From Osmia lignaria lignaria (lineage: Eukaryota; Arthropoda; Insecta; Hymenoptera; Megachilidae), in assembly GCF_051020975.1 (NCBI RefSeq), contig NW_027478162.1, positions 2,478,501 through 2,542,500 on the forward strand: 64,000 nt of DNA, written 5' to 3'. The notes under the pieces are model-generated. The model did no database searches and was not told the origin of the DNA. It worked only from the letters and a program-made list of their open reading frames with translations. Made by a program: the position numbers and the translations under genes. Each line of letters begins with the position of its first letter. The stretch's first letter is position 1. Positions 12,365 to 24,807 of this stretch are shown one piece after another.

Positions 12365-14618
12365 TTGCAGATTTATCTCAAGGGAAGTGGCCTGACGGAC
12401 ATATTTCGAGATATTTCTTCTTCTTGTTGTTCTTCTTCTGCACAGCTAAGCTGGAAGTGGCATTTGCAGCTCGCAATAGTGCAGAGTTATCCCAAAGAAA
12501 GGGGCCACGGTGTTTCTGTATCTCTATTATGTTGGTGCGGCTTCGGAACTTTTAAATATCTCGATATATCTCGAAAACTACGCTTCTGATCAAAAAATAT
12601 CATAGAACATAAATTGTAGGAAACATAATTCTTTACAAAAAAGGTCTCTTAACATTTTGCCATAGCTCGCTTCGTTTCCGAGATATTTGCAGATTTATCT
12701 CAAGGGAAGGGTCCTGATGGACATATTTCGAGATATTTCTTCTTCTTGTTGTTCTTCTTCTGCACAGCTAAGCTGGAAGTGGCATTTGCAGCTCGCAATA
12801 GTGCAGAGTTATCTCAAAGAAAGGGGCCACGGTGTTTCTGTATCTCTATTATGTTGGTGCGGCTTCGGAACTTTTAAATATCTTGATATATCTCGAGAAC
12901 TACGCCTCTGATCGAAAAATATCATAGAACATAAAAAGTAGGAAACTTAATTCTCTACAAAAAAGGTCTCTTAACATTTTGCCATAGCTCGCTTCGTTTC
13001 CGAGATATTTGCAGATTTATCTCAAGGGAAGGGGCCTGACGGACATATTTCGAGATATTTCTTCTTCTTGTTGTTCTTCTTCTGCACAGCTAAGCTGGAA
13101 GTGGCATTTGCGGCTCGCACTAGTGCAGAGTAATCTCAAAGAAAGGGGCCACGGTGTTTCTGTATCTCTATTATGTTGGTGCGGCTTCGGAACTTTTAAA
13201 TATCTTGATATATCTCGAGAACTACGCTTCTGATCAAAAAATATCATAGAACGTAAATTGTAGGAAACATTATTCTCTACAAAAAAGGTCTCTTAACATT
13301 TTGCCATAGCTCGCTTCGTTTCCGAGATATTTGCAGATTCATCTCAAGGGAAGGGGTCTGACGGACATATTTCGAGATATTTCTTCTTCTTGTTGTTCTT
13401 CTTCTGCACAGCTAAGCTCGAAGTGGCATTTGCAGCTCGCCATAGTGCAGAGTTATCTCAAAGAAAGAGGCCACGGTGTTTCTGTACCTCTATTATGTTG
13501 GTGCAGCTTCGGAACTATTAAATATCTTGATATATCTCGAGAACTACGCATCTGATCAGAAAATATCATCGAACATAAAAAGTAGGAAACTTAATTCTCT
13601 ACAAAAAAGGTCTCTTAACATTTTGCCATAGCTCGCTTCGTTTCCGAGATATTTGCAGATTTATCTCAAGGGAAGTGGCCTGACGGACATATTTCGAGAT
13701 ATTTCTTCTTCTTGTTGTTCTTCTTCTGCACAGCTAAGCTGGAAGTGGCATTTGCAGCTCGCAATAGTGCAGAGTTATCCCAAAGAAAGGGGCCACGGTG
13801 TTTCTGTATCTCTATTATGTTGGTGCGGCTTCGGAACTTTTAAATATCTCGATATATCTCGAAAACTACGCTTCTGATCAAAAAATATCATAGAACATAA
13901 ATTGTAGGAAACATAATTCTTTACAAAAAAGGTCTCTTAACATTTTGCCATAGCTCGCTTCGTTTCCGAGATATTTGCAGATTTATCTCAAGGGAAGGGT
14001 CCTGATGGACATATTTCGAGATATTTCTTCTTCTTGTTGTTCTTCTTCTGCACAGCTAAGCTGGAAGTGGCATTTGCAGCTCGCAATAGTGCAGAGTTAT
14101 CCCAAAGAAAGGGGCCACGGTGTTTCTGTATCTCTATTATGTTGGTGCGGCTTCGGAACTTTTAAATATCTCGACATATCTCGAAAACTACGCTTCTGAT
14201 CAAAAAGTATCATAGAACATAAATTGTAGGAAACATAATTCTTTACAAAAAAGGTCTCTTAACATTTTGCCATAGCTCGCTTCGTTTCCGAGATATTTGC
14301 AGATTTATCTCAAGGGAAGGGTCCTGATGGACATATTTCGAGATATTTCTTCTTCTTGTTGTTCTTCTTCTGCACAGCTAAACTGGAAGTGGCATTTCCA
14401 GCTCGCAATCGTGCAGAGTTATCTCAAAGAAAGGGGCCATGGTGTTTCTGTATCTCTATTATGTTGGTGCGGCTTCGGAACTTTTAAATATCTTGATATA
14501 TCTCGAGAACTACGCCTCTGATCGAAAAATATCATAGAACATAAAAAGTAGGAAACTTAATTCTCTACAAAAAAGGTCTCTTAACATTTTGCCATAGCTC
14601 GCTTCGTTTCCGAGATAT
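12365..14618 (+). repeat. Seven-unit higher-order repeat, copy A3 (2254 bp)
   Basis: This is a full seven-unit copy with the same order as A1, including aactattaaat (13331 unit) and ctcgacatatctcg with aaaaagtatcatag (13975 unit). It shares caatcgtgcag and gccatggtg with A2 in its last unit and has a private ctcgccatag change near 13440. A2 and A3 are therefore closer to each other than either is to A1 at this end. Confidence 0.92.
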
Positions 14619-16228
14619 TTGCAGATTTATCTCAAGGGAAGGGGCCTGACGGACATATTTCGAGATATTTCTTCTTTTTGTTGTTCTTCTTCTGCACAGC
14701 TAAGCTGGAAGTGGCATTTGCAGCGCGCAATAGTGCAGAGTTATCTCAAAGAAAGGGGCCACGGTGTTTCTGTATCTCTATTATGTTGGTGCGGCATCGG
14801 AACTTTTAAATATCTTGATATATCTCGAGAACTACGCCTCTGATCGAAAAATATCATAGAACATAAAAAGTAGGAAACTTAATTCTCTACAAAAAAGGTC
14901 TCTTAACATTTTGCCATAGCTCGCTTCGTTTCCGAGATATTTGCAGATTTATCTCAAGGGAAGGGGCCTGACGGACATATTTCGAGATATTTCTTCTTTT
15001 TGTTGTTCTTCTTCTGCACAGCTAAGCTGGAAGTGGCATTTGCAGCGCGCAATAGTGCAGAGTTATCTCAAAGAAAGGGGCCACGGTGTTTCTGTATCTC
15101 TATTATGTTGGTGCGGCTTCGGAACTTTTAAATATCTTGATATATCTCGAGAACTACGCTTCTGATGAAAAAATATCATAGAACGTAAATTGTAGGAAAC
15201 ATTATTCTCTACAAAAAAGGTCTCTTAACATTTTGCCATAGCTCGCTTCGTTTCCGAGATATTTGCAGATTCATCTCAAGGGAAGGGGTCTGACGGACAT
15301 ATTTCGAGATATTTCTTCTTCTTGTTGTTCTTCTTCTGCACAGCTAAGCTCGAAGTGGCATTTGCAGCTCGCAATAGTGCAGAGTTATCTCAAAGAAAGA
15401 GGCCACGGTGTTTCTGTACCTCTATTATGTTGGTGCAGCTTCGGAACTTTTAAATATCTTGATATATCTCGAGAACTACGCATCTGATCAAAAAATATCA
15501 TCGAACATAAAAAGTAGGAAACTTAATTCTCTACAAAAAAGGTCTCTTAACATTTTGCCATAGCTCGCTTCGTTTCCGAGATATTTGCAGATTTATCTCC
15601 AGGGAAGGGTCCTGATGGACATATTTCGAGATATTTCTTCTTCTTGTTGTTCTTCTTCTGCACAGCTAAGCTGGAAGTGGCATTTGCAGCTCGCAATAGT
15701 GCAGAGTTATCCCAAAGAAAGGGGCCACGGTGTTTCTGTATCTCTATTATGTTGGTGCGGCTTCGGAACTTTTAAATATCTCGACATATCTCGAAAACTA
15801 CGCTTCTGATCAAAAAGTATCATAGAACATAAATTGTAGGAAACATAATTCTTTACAAAAAAGGTCTCTTAACATTTTGCCATAGCTCGCTTCGTTTCCG
15901 AGATATTTGCAGATTTATCTCAAGGGAAGGGTCCTGATGGACATATTTCGAGATATTTCTTCTTCTTGTTGTTCTTCTTCTGCACAGCTAAACTGGAAGT
16001 GGCATTTCCAGCTCGCAATCGTGCAGAGTTATCTCAAAGAAAGGGGCCATGGTGTTTCTGTATCTCTATTATGTTGGTGCGGCTTCGGAACTTTTAAATA
16101 TCTTGATATATCTCGAGAACTACGCCTCTGATCGAAAAATATCATAGAACATAAAAAGTAGGAAACTTAATTCTCTACAAAAAAGGTCTCTTAACATTTT
16201 GCCATAGCTCGCTTCGTTTCCGAGATAT
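14619..16228 (+). repeat. Degenerate five-unit copy of the seven-unit HOR (A4)
   Basis: It begins with two adjacent near-identical units (14619, 14941) carrying ttctttttg and gcagcgcgcaatag, then returns to HOR order: gcagattcatctc/aagctcgaag (15263), gggtcctgatgg/ctcgacatatctcg (15585, with a private tctccaggg) and the caatcgtgcag/gccatggtg unit (15907). The aagtggcctg units are absent. Length is exactly 5 x 322 bp. Confidence 0.82.
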
Positions 16229-17838
16229 TTGCAGATTTATCTCAAGGGAAGGGGCCTGACGGACATATTTCGAGATATTTCTTCTTCTTGTTGTTCTTCT
16301 TCTGCACAGCTAAGCTGGAAGTGGCATTTGCGGCTCGCACTAGTGCAGAGTTATCTCAAAGAAAGAGGCCACGGTGTTTCTGTACCTCTATTATGTTGGT
16401 GCAGCTTCGGAACTTTTAAATATCTTGATATATCTCGAGAACTACGCATCTGATCAAAAAATATCATCGAACATAAAAAGTAGGAAACTTAATTCTCTAC
16501 AAAAAAGGTCTCTTAACATTTTGCCATAGCTCGCTTTGTTTCCGAAATATTTGCAGATTTATCGCAAGGGAAGGGGCCTAACGGACATATTTCGAGATAT
16601 TTCTTCTTCTTGTTGTTCTTCTGCTGCACAGCTAAACTGGAAGTGGCATTTCCAGCTCGCAATAGTGCAGAGTTATCTCAAAGAAAGAGGCCACGGTGTT
16701 TCTGTATCTCTATTATGTTGGTGCGGCTTCGGAACTTTTAAATATCTTGATATATCTCGAGAACTACGCATCTGATCAAAAAATATCATAGAACATAAAA
16801 AGTAGGAAACTTAATTCTCTACAAAAAAGGTCTCTTAACATTTTGCCATAGCTCGCTTCGTTTCCGAGATATTTGCAGATTTATCTCAAGGGAAGGGGCC
16901 TGACGGACATATTTCGAGATATTTCTTCTTCTTGTTGTTCTTCTTCTGCACAGCTAAGCTGGAAGTGGCATTTGCAGCTCGCACTAGCGCAGAGTTATCT
17001 CAAAGAAAGGGGCCACGGTGTTTCTGTATCTCTATTATGTTGGTGCGGCTTCGGAACTTTTAAATATCTCGATATATCTCGAAAACTACGCTTCTGATCA
17101 AAAAATATCATAGAACATAAAAACTAGGAAACTTAATTCTCTACAAAAAAGGTCTCTTAACATTTTGCCATAGCTCGCTTCGTTTCCGAGATATTTGCAG
17201 ATTTATCTCAAGGGAAGGGGCCTGACGGACATATTTCGAGATATTTCTTCTTCTTGTTGTTCTTCTTCTGCACAGCTAAGCTGGAAGTGGCATTTGCGGC
17301 TCTCACTAGTGCAGAGTTATCTCAAAGAAAGGGGCCACGGTGTTTCTGTATCTCTATTATGTTGGTGCGGCTTCGGAACTTTTAAATATCTCGATATATC
17401 TCGAAAACTACGCTTCTGATCAAAAAATATCATAGAACATAAATTGTAGGAAACATAATTCTCCACAAAAAAGGTCTCTTAACATTTTGCCATAGCTCGC
17501 TTCGTTTCCGAGATATTTGCAGATATATCTCAAGGGAAGGGGCCTGACGGACATATTTCGAGATATTTCTTCTTCTTGTTGTTCTTCTTCTGCACAGCTA
17601 AGCTGGAAGTGGCATTTACAGCTCGCAATAGTGCAGAGTTATCTCAAAGAAAGGGGCCACGGTGTTTCTGTATCTCTATTATGTTGTTGCGGGTTCGGAA
17701 CTTTTAAATATCTTGATATATCTCGAGAACTACGCATCTGATCAAAAAATATCATAGAACATAAAAAGTAGGAAACTTAATTCTCTACAAAAAAGGTCTC
17801 TTAACATTTTGCCATAGCTCGCTTCGTTTCCGAGATAT
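16229..17838 (+). repeat. Satellite transition stretch, five units
   Basis: Five 322-bp units bridge the seven-unit HOR domain and the tail-II domain. The unit at 16229 is mosaic: its 5' part has gcggctcgcactag and its 3' part has the ctgtacctc and tgcagcttcgg markers of the 15263-type unit. The unit at 16551 has private changes (tttgtttccgaaatat, ttatcgcaagg, ttctgctgc). From 16873 the units shift to the gcactag/tail-II types that dominate to about 31 kb. Confidence 0.85.
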
Positions 17839-18159
17839 TTGCAGATTTATCTCAAGGGAAGGGGCCTGACGGACATATTAGAGATATTTCTTCTTCTTGT
17901 TGTTCTTCTTCTGCACAGCTGAGCTGGAAGTGGCATTTGCAGGTCGCAATAGTGCAGAGTTATCTCAAAGAAAGGGGCCACGGTGTTTCTGTATCTCTAT
18001 TATGTTGGTGCGGCTTCGGAACTTTTAAATATCTTGATATATCTCGAGAACTACGCATCTGATCAAAAAATATCATAGAACATAAAAAGTAGGAAACTTA
18101 ATTCTCTACAAAAAAGGTCTCTTAACATTTTGCCATAGCTCGCTTGGTTTCCGAGATAT
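17839..18159 (+). repeat. 321-bp satellite unit with a 1-bp deletion
   Basis: At about 17877 this unit reads gacatattagagatatt where others read gacatatttcgagatatt: one base is lost and one changed. The unit also carries the cagctgagctgg and gcaggtcgcaatag variants. The deletion is private to this unit, unlike the 1-bp deletions near the right end of the window, which were copied. Confidence 0.9.
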
Positions 18160-20735
18160 TTGCAGATTTATCTCAAGGGAAGGAGCCTGACGGACATATT
18201 TCGAGATATTTCTTCTTCTTGTTGTTCTTCTTCTGCACAGCTAAGCTGGAAGTGGCATTTGCAGCTCGCACTAGTGCAGAGTTATCTCAAAGAAAGGGGC
18301 CACGGTGTTTCTGTATCTCTATTATGTTGGTGCGGCTTCGGAACTTTTAAATATCTCGATATATCTCGAAAACTACGCTTCTGATCAAAAAATATCATAG
18401 AACATAAAAAGTAGGAAACTTAATTCTCTACAAAAAAGGTCTCTTAACATTTTCCCATAGCTCGCTTCGTTTCCGAGATATTTGCAGATTTATCTCAAGG
18501 GAAGGGGCCTGACGGACATATTTCGAGATATTTCTTCTTCTTGTTGTTCTTCTTCTGCACAGCTAAGCTGGAACTGGCATTTGCGGCTCTCACTAGTGCA
18601 GAGTCATCTCAAAGAAAGGGGCCACGGTGTTTCTGTATCTCTATTATGTTGGTGCGGCTTCGGAACTTTTAAATATCTCGATATATCTCGAAAACTACGC
18701 TTCTGATCAAAAAATATCATAGAACATAAATTGTAGGAAACATAATTCTCTACAAAAAAGGTCTCTTAACATTTTGCTATAGCTCGCTTCGTTTCCGAGA
18801 TATTTGCGGATATATCTCAAGGGAAGGGGCCTGACGGACATATTTCGAGATATTTCTTCTTCTTGTTGTTCTCCTTCTGCACAGCTGAGCTGGAAGTGGC
18901 ATTTGCAGGTCGCAATAGTGCAGAGTTATCTCAAAGAAAGGGGCCACGGTGTTTCTGTATCTCTATTATGTTGGTGCGGCTTCGGAACTTTTAAATATCT
19001 CGATATATCTCGAAAACTACGCTTCTGATCAAAAAATATCATAGAACATAAATTGTAGGAAACATAATTCTCTACAAAAAAGGTCTCTTAACATTTTGCC
19101 ATAGCTCGCTTGGTTTCCGAGATATTTGCAGATTTATCTCAAGGGAAGGGGCCTGACGGACATATTTCGAGATATTTCTTCTTCTTGTTGTTCTTCTTCT
19201 GCACAGCTAAGCTGGAAGTGGCATTTGCAGCTCGCACTAGTGCAGAGTTATCTCAAAGAAAGGGGCCACGGTGTTTCTGTATCTCTATTATGTTGGTGCG
19301 GCTTCGGAACTTTTAAATATCTCGATATATCTCGAAAACTACGCTTCTGATCAAAAAATATCATAGAACATAAATTGTAGGAAACATAATTCTCTACAAA
19401 AAACGTATCTTAACATTTTGCCATAGCTCGCTTCGTTTCCGAGATATTTGCAGATTCAGCTCAAAGGAACGGGCCTGACGGACATATTTCGAGATACTTC
19501 TTCTTCTTGTTGTTCTTCCTCTGCACAGCTAAGCTGGAAGTGGCATTTGCAGCTCGCAATAGTGCAGAGTTATCTCAAAGAAAGGGGCCACGGTGTTTCT
19601 GTATCTCTATTATGTTGGTGCGGCTTCGGAACTTTTAAATATCTTGATATATCTCGAGAACTACGCATCTGATCAAAAAATATCATAGAACATAAAAAGT
19701 AGGAAACTTAATTCTCTACAAAAAAGGTCTCTTAACATTTTGCCATAGCTCGCTTGGTTTCCGAGATATTTGCAGATTTATCTCAAGGGAAGGGGCCTGA
19801 CGGACATATTTCGAGATATTTCTTCTTCTCGTTGTTCTTCTTCTGCACAGCTAAGCTGGAAGTGGCATTTGCAGCTCGCACTAGTGCAGAGTTATCTCAA
19901 AGAAAGGGGCCACGGTGTTTCTGTATCTCTATTATGTTGGTGCGGCTTCGGAACTTTTAAATATCTCGATATATCTCGAAAACTACGCTTCTGATCAAAA
20001 AATATCATAGAACATAAAAAGTAGGAAACTTAATTCTCTACAAAAAAGGTCTCTTAACATTTTCCCATAGCTCGCTTCGTTTCCGAGATATTTGCAGATT
20101 TATCTCAAGGGAAGGGGCCTGACGGACATATTTCGAGATATTTCTTCTTCTTGTTGTTCTTCTTCTGCACAGCTAAGCTGGAAGTGGCATTTGCGGCTCT
20201 CACTAGTGCAGAGTTATCTCAAAGAAAGGGGCCACGGTGTTTCTGTATCTCTATTATGTTGGTGCGGCTTCGGAACTTTTAAATATCTCGATATATCTCG
20301 AAAACTACGCTTCTGATCAAAAAATATCATAGAACATAAATTGTAGGAAACATAATTCTCTACAAAAAAGGTCTCTTAACATTTTGCCATAGCTCGCTTC
20401 GTTTCCGAGATATTTGCGGATATATCTCAAGGGAAGGGGCCTGACGGACATATTTCGAGATATTTCTTCTTCTTGTTGTTCTTCTTCTGCACAGCTGAGC
20501 TGGAAGTGGCATTTGCAGGTCGCAATAGTGCAGAGTTATCTCAAAGAAAGGGGCCACGGTGTTTCTGTATCTCTATTATGTTGGTGCGGCTTCGGAACTT
20601 TTAAATATCTCGATATATCTCGAAAACTACGCTTCTGATCAAAAAATATCATAGAACATAAATTGTAGGAAACATAATTCTCTACAAAAAAGGTCTCTTA
20701 ACATTTTGCCATAGCTCGCTTCGTTTCCGAGATAT
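18160..20735 (+). repeat. Satellite domain 3 with a duplicated three-unit block
   Basis: Units at 18160, 18482 and 18804 match units at 19770, 20092 and 20414, 1610 bp (five units) apart. The shared markers in order are cgcttggtttccgag, cattttcccatagctcgc with gcggctctcactag, and tatttgcggatatatctc with cagctgagctgg. Between them lie a cgcttggtttccgag unit (19126) and a gcagattcagctc/gagatacttc unit (19448). Tail type II predominates. Confidence 0.85.
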
Positions 20736-23104
20736 TTGCAGATTTATCTCAAGGGAAGGGGCCTGACGGACATATTTCGAGATATTTCTTCTTCTTGTTG
20801 TTCTTCTTCTGCACAGCTAAGCTGGAAGTGGCATTTGCGGCTCGCACTAGTGCAGAGTTATCTCAAATAAAGGGGCCACGGTGTTTCTGTATCTCTATTA
20901 TGTTGGTGCGGCTTCGGAACTTTTAAATATCTCGATATATCTCGAAAACTACGCTTCTGATCAAAAAATATCATAGAACATAAATTGTAGGAAACATAAT
21001 TCTCTACAAAAAACGTATCTCAACATTTTGCCATAGCTCGCTTCGTTTCCGAGATATTTGCAGATTCAGCTCAAAGGAACGGGCCTGACGGACATATTTC
21101 GAGATACTTCTTCTTCTTGTTGTTCTTCCTCTGCACAGCTAAGCTGGAAGTGGCATTTGCAGCTCGCAATAGTGCAGAGTTATCTCAAAGAAAGGGGCCA
21201 CGGTGTTTCTGTATCTCTATTATGTTGGTGCGGCTTCGGAACTTTTAAATATCTTGATATATCTCGAGAACTACGCATCTGATCAAAAAATATCATAGAA
21301 CATAAAAAGTAGGAAACTTAATTCTCTACAAAAAAGGTCTCTTAACATTTTGCCATAGCTCGCTTCGTTTCCGAGATATTTGCAGATTTATCTCAAGGGA
21401 AGGGGCCTGACGGACATATTTCGAGATATTTCTTCTTCTTGTTGTTCTTCTTCTGCACAGCTAAGCTGCAAGTGGCATTTGCAGCTCGCACTAGTGCAGA
21501 GTTATCTCAAAGCAAGGGGCCACGGTGTTTCTGTATCTCTATTATGTTGGTGCGGCTTCGGAACTTTTAAATATCTCGATATATCTCGAAAACTACGCTT
21601 CTGATCAAAAAATATCATAGAACATAAAAAGTAGGAAACTTAATTCTCTACAAAAAAGGTCTCTTAACATTTTGCCATAGCTCGCCTCGTTTCCGAGATA
21701 TTTGCAGATTTATCTCAAGGGAAGGGGCCTGACGGACATATTTCGAGATATTTCTTCTTCTTGTTGTTCTTCTTCTGCACAGCTAAGCTGGAAGTGGCAT
21801 TTGCGGCTCTCACTAGTGCAGAGTTATCTCAAAGAAAGGGGCCACGGTGTTTCTGTATCTCTATTATGTTGGTGCGGCTTCGGAACTTTTAAATATCTCG
21901 ATATATCTCGAAAACTACGCTTCTGATCAAAAAATATCATAGAACATAAATTGTAGGAAACATAATTCTCTACAAAAAAGGTCTCTTAACATTTTGCCAT
22001 AGCTCGCTTCGTTTCCGAGATATTTGCAGATTTATCTCAAGGGAAGGGGCCTGACGGACATATTTCGAGATATTTCTTCTTCTTGTTGTTCTTCTTCTGC
22101 ACAGCTAAGCTGGAAGTGGCATTTGCGGCTCGCACTAGTGCAGAGTTATCTCAAAGAAAGGGGCCACGGTGTTTCTGTATCTCTATTATGTTGGTGCGGC
22201 TTCGGAACTTTTAAATATCTCGATATATCTCGAAAACTACGCTTCTGATCAAAAAATATCATAGAACATAAATTGTAGGAAACATAATTCTCTACAAAAA
22301 ACGTATCTTAACATTTTGCCATAGCTCGCTTCGTTTCCGAGATATTTGCAGATTCATCTCAAAGGAACGGGCCTGACGGACATATTTCGAGATACTTCTT
22401 CTTCTTGTTGTTCTTCCTCTGCACAGCTAAGCTGGAAGTGGCATTTGCAGCTCGCAATAGTGCAGAGTTATCTCAAAGAAAGGGGCCACGGTGTTTCTGT
22501 ATCTCTATTATGTTGGTGCGGCTTCGGAACTTTTAAATATCTTGATATATCTCGAGAACTACGCATCTGATCAAAAAATATCATAGAACATAAAAAGTAG
22601 GAAACTCAATTCTCTACAAAAAAGGTCTCTTAACATTTTGCCATAGCTCGCTTCGTTTCCGAGATATTTGAAGATATATCTCAAGGGAAGGGGCCTGACG
22701 GACATATTTCGAGATATTTCTTCTTCTTGTTGTTCTTCTTCTGCACAGCTAAGCTGGAAGTGGCATTTGCAGCTCGCACTAGTGCAGAGTTATCTCAAAG
22801 AAAGGGGCCACGGTGTTTCTGTATCTCTATTATGTTGGTGCGGCTTCGGAACTTTTAAATATCTCGATATATCTCGAAAACTACGCTTCTGATCAAAAAA
22901 TATCATAGAACATAAAAAGTAGGAAACTTAATTCTCTACAAAAAAGGTCTCTTAACATTTTGCCATAGCTCGCTTCGTTTCCGAGATATTTGCAGATTTA
23001 TCTCAAGGGAAGGGGCCTGACGGACATATTTCGAGATATTTCTTCTTCTTGTTGTTCTTCTTCTGCACAGCTAAGCTGGAAGTGGCATTTGCGGCTCTCA
23101 CTAG
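20736..23104 (+). repeat. Satellite units of the tail-II domain, mixed order
   Basis: The order is gcggctcgcactag with private ctcaaataaagg (20736); gcagattcagctc/gagatacttc (21058); aagctgcaag with aaagcaagg (21380); gcggctctcactag (21702); gcggctcgcactag (22024); gcagattcatctcaaagga (22346); gatatttgaagatatatc (22668); and the first part of a gcggctctcactag unit (22990). The 22346-22990 series recurs at 26740-27384. Confidence 0.85.
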
Positions 23105-24600
23105 TGCAGAGTTATCTCAAAGAAAGGGGCCACGGTGTTTCTGTATCTCTATTATGTTGGTGCGGCTTCGGAACTTTTAAATATCTCGATATATCTCGAA
23201 AACTACGCTTCTGATCAAAAAATATCATAGAACATAAATTGTAGGAAACATAATTCTCTACAAAAAAGGTCTCTTAACATTTTGCCATAGCTCGCTTCGT
23301 TTCCAAGATATTTGCAGATATATCTCAAGGGAAGGGGCCAGACGGACATATTTCGAGATATTTCTTCTTCTTGTTGTTCTTCTTCTGCACAGCTAAGCTG
23401 GAAGTGGCATTTACAGCTCGCAATAGTGCAGAGTTATCTCAAAGCAAGGGGCCACGGTGTTTCTGTATCTCTATTATGTTGGTGCGGCTTCGGAACTTTT
23501 AAATATCTCGATATATCTCGAAAACTACGCTTCTGATCAAAAAATATCATAGAACATAAAAAGTAGGAAACTTAATTCTCTACAAAAAAGGTCTCTTAAC
23601 ATTTTGCCATAGCTCGCCTCGTTTCCGAGATATTTGCAGATTTATCTCAAGGGAAGGGGCCTGACGGACATATTTCGAGATATTTCTTCTTCTTGTTGTT
23701 CTTCTTCTGCACAGCTAAGCTGGAAGTGGCATTTGCGGCTCTCACTAGTGCAGAGTTATCTCAAAGAAAGGGGCCACGGTGTTTCTGTATCTCTATTATG
23801 TTGGTGCGGCTTCGGAACTTTTAAATATCTCGATATATCTCGAAAACTACGCTTCTGATCAAAAAATATCATAGAACATAAATTGTAGGAAACATAATTC
23901 TCTACAAAAAAGGTCTCTTAACATTTTGCCATAGCTCGCTTCGTTTCCGAGATATTTGCAGATTTATCTCAAGGGAAGGGGCCTGACGGACATATTTCGA
24001 GATATTTCTTCTTCTTGTTGTTCTTCTTCTGCACAGCTAAGCTGGAAGTGGCATTTGCGGCTCGCACTAGTGCAGAGTTATCTCAAAGAAAGGGGCCACG
24101 GTGTTTCTGTATCTCTATTATGTTGGTGCGGCTTCGGAACTTTTAAATATCTCGATATATCTCGAAAACTACGCTTCTGATCAAAAAATATCATAGAACA
24201 TAAATTGTAGGAAACATAATTCTCTACAAAAAACGTATCTTAACATTTTGCCATAGCTCGCTTCGTTTCCGAGATATTTGCAGATTCAGCTCAAAGGAAC
24301 GGGCCTGACGGACATATTTCGAGATATTTCTTCTTCTTGTTGTTCTTCCTCTGCACAGCTAAGCTGGAAGTGGCATTTGCAGCTCGCAATAGTGCAGAGT
24401 TATCTCAAAGAAAGGGGCCACGGTGTTTCTGTATCTCTATTATGTTGGTGCGGCTTCGGAACTTTTAAATATCTTGATATATCTCGAGAACTACGCATCT
24501 GATCAAAAAATATCATAGAACATAAAAAGTAGGAAACTTAATTCTCTACAAAAAAGGTCTCTTAACATTTTGCCATAGCTCGCTTCGTTTCCGAGATATT
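23105..24600 (+). repeat. 1496-bp non-integral tandem duplication, copy 1
   Basis: The unit of duplication is 1496 bp, equal to 4 x 322 + 208. It starts inside the unit at 22990, at its second internal subrepeat (tgcagagttatctc), and contains the units at 23312 (tttccaagatat, ggccagacgg, aaagcaagg), 23634 (cgcctcgtttcc, gcggctctcactag), 23956 (gcggctcgcactag) and 24278 (gcagattcagctcaaagga). All of these recur in the same order in copy 2. Confidence 0.9.
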
Positions 24601-24807
24601 TGCAGAGTTATCTCAAAGAAAGGGGCCACGGTGTTTCTGTATCTCTATTATGTTGGTGCGGCTTCGGAACTTTTAAATATCTCGATATATCTCGAAAACT
24701 ACGCTTCTGATCAAAAAATATCATAGAACATAAATTGTAGGAAACATAATTCTCTACAAAAAAGGTCTCTTAACATTTTGCCATAGCTCGCTTCGTTTCC
24801 AAGATAT
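24600..24807 (+). repeat. Truncated 208-bp satellite unit at the duplication junction
   Basis: This is the only grossly short unit in the window, missing 114 bp. It goes directly from gatatttgcag to agttatctcaaag, so the first internal 27-bp subrepeat is replaced by the second. The upstream flank matches the spacer before the unit at 26096. The downstream part, including tail II and the following tttccaagatat, matches the 3' part of the unit at 22990. It is therefore a recombinant of those two unit types and not a random internal deletion. Confidence 0.93.

Noticed and set aside
15160..15215. Hammerhead-ribozyme-like core (ctgatga followed by ggaaac)
   Set aside because: Some satellites encode hammerhead ribozymes, so I looked. 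Only this unit has ctgatga; the rest have ctgatca or ctgatcg, which lacks the essential G. The bases between the motifs cannot form the required stem.
24600..24807. Simple internal 114-bp deletion in one unit
   Set aside because: Flanking markers come from two different unit types and the four neighbouring units are duplicated, so an unequal exchange explains it better than a deletion.
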